NCBI GenBank assembly: GCA_963669155.1
Contig: OZ022597.1
Coordinates: 4,100,731-4,164,730 of the forward strand
Length of the DNA: 64,000 bases
Source of the DNA: Arbacia lixula
Lineage: Eukaryota; Echinodermata; Echinoidea; Arbacioida; Arbaciidae
Direction of reading: 5' to 3'
Position numbering within the stretch: the stretch's first letter is position 1
DNA letters: not shown here
Below: more notes on this DNA, generated by a model
What the model saw: the letters and a program-made list of their open reading frames with translations, nothing else
Database searches by the model: none
Told to the model about the DNA's origin: nothing

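Overview
The window is a piece of an animal nuclear genome, AT-rich and full of repeats. The likely source is a marine invertebrate deuterostome. An echinoderm is favoured because of the TTAA-flanked fold-back elements starting AGGGATAG or AGGGAAAG and the frequent TACATGTA words, but this is an inference from style and not a species call. No bacterial, RNA-gene or CRISPR feature was seen.

One spliced host gene on the + strand runs through the whole window and leaves it at the right edge, probably also at the left. I place 17 exons (1149-64000). All have AG/GT borders and every exon phase agrees with the next, giving 1077 visible codons. The 3' exons are a clear member of the IRAG1/IRAG2 family (MRVI1/LRMP, Jaw1): the SERF-x-x-RRGRK block (exon 11), the [10 protein letters not shown] coiled coil (exon 15) and the [11 protein letters not shown] / [13 protein letters not shown] blocks (exons 16-17). 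In vertebrates these are ER or nuclear-envelope, tail-anchored proteins that bind InsP3 receptors. The membrane tail would lie beyond the window. The 5' exons (1-5) encode a coiled coil ending in a CxxC pair; they join in phase but are separated by a 33.8-kb intron, so their membership is less certain. Exon 8 (1.1 kb) is a disordered Ser/Pro/Thr-rich segment with a striking series of TQT/QTD motifs that look like dynein light chain LC8 anchors.

The introns are a museum of mobile DNA. Intron 5 holds a young, whole-looking Ty3/Gypsy element of CsRn1 type (12666-17726) with identical-looking 363-bp LTRs and a tRNA-Trp primer site. Many non-autonomous DNA transposons are present: TTAA-type fold-backs in two families, a TTA-flanked Harbinger-like element (9424-10245), TA-flanked elements, and hAT-like elements with 8-bp duplications, including a 1.84-kb one (42790-44631) that carries a 550-bp near-perfect palindrome. 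There is also a LINE 3' fragment (44640-45120), a 16-bp tandem array (25256-25926) and long strand-asymmetric pyrimidine and purine tracts at 165-1145 and 62669-63088.

The most unusual pattern in the host gene is that four of its exons (3, 7, 11 and 15) each have a second copy of their 3' end plus splice donor a short way downstream in the following intron. The copies range from almost identical to decayed, and one has a small transposon sitting exactly at the duplicated donor.
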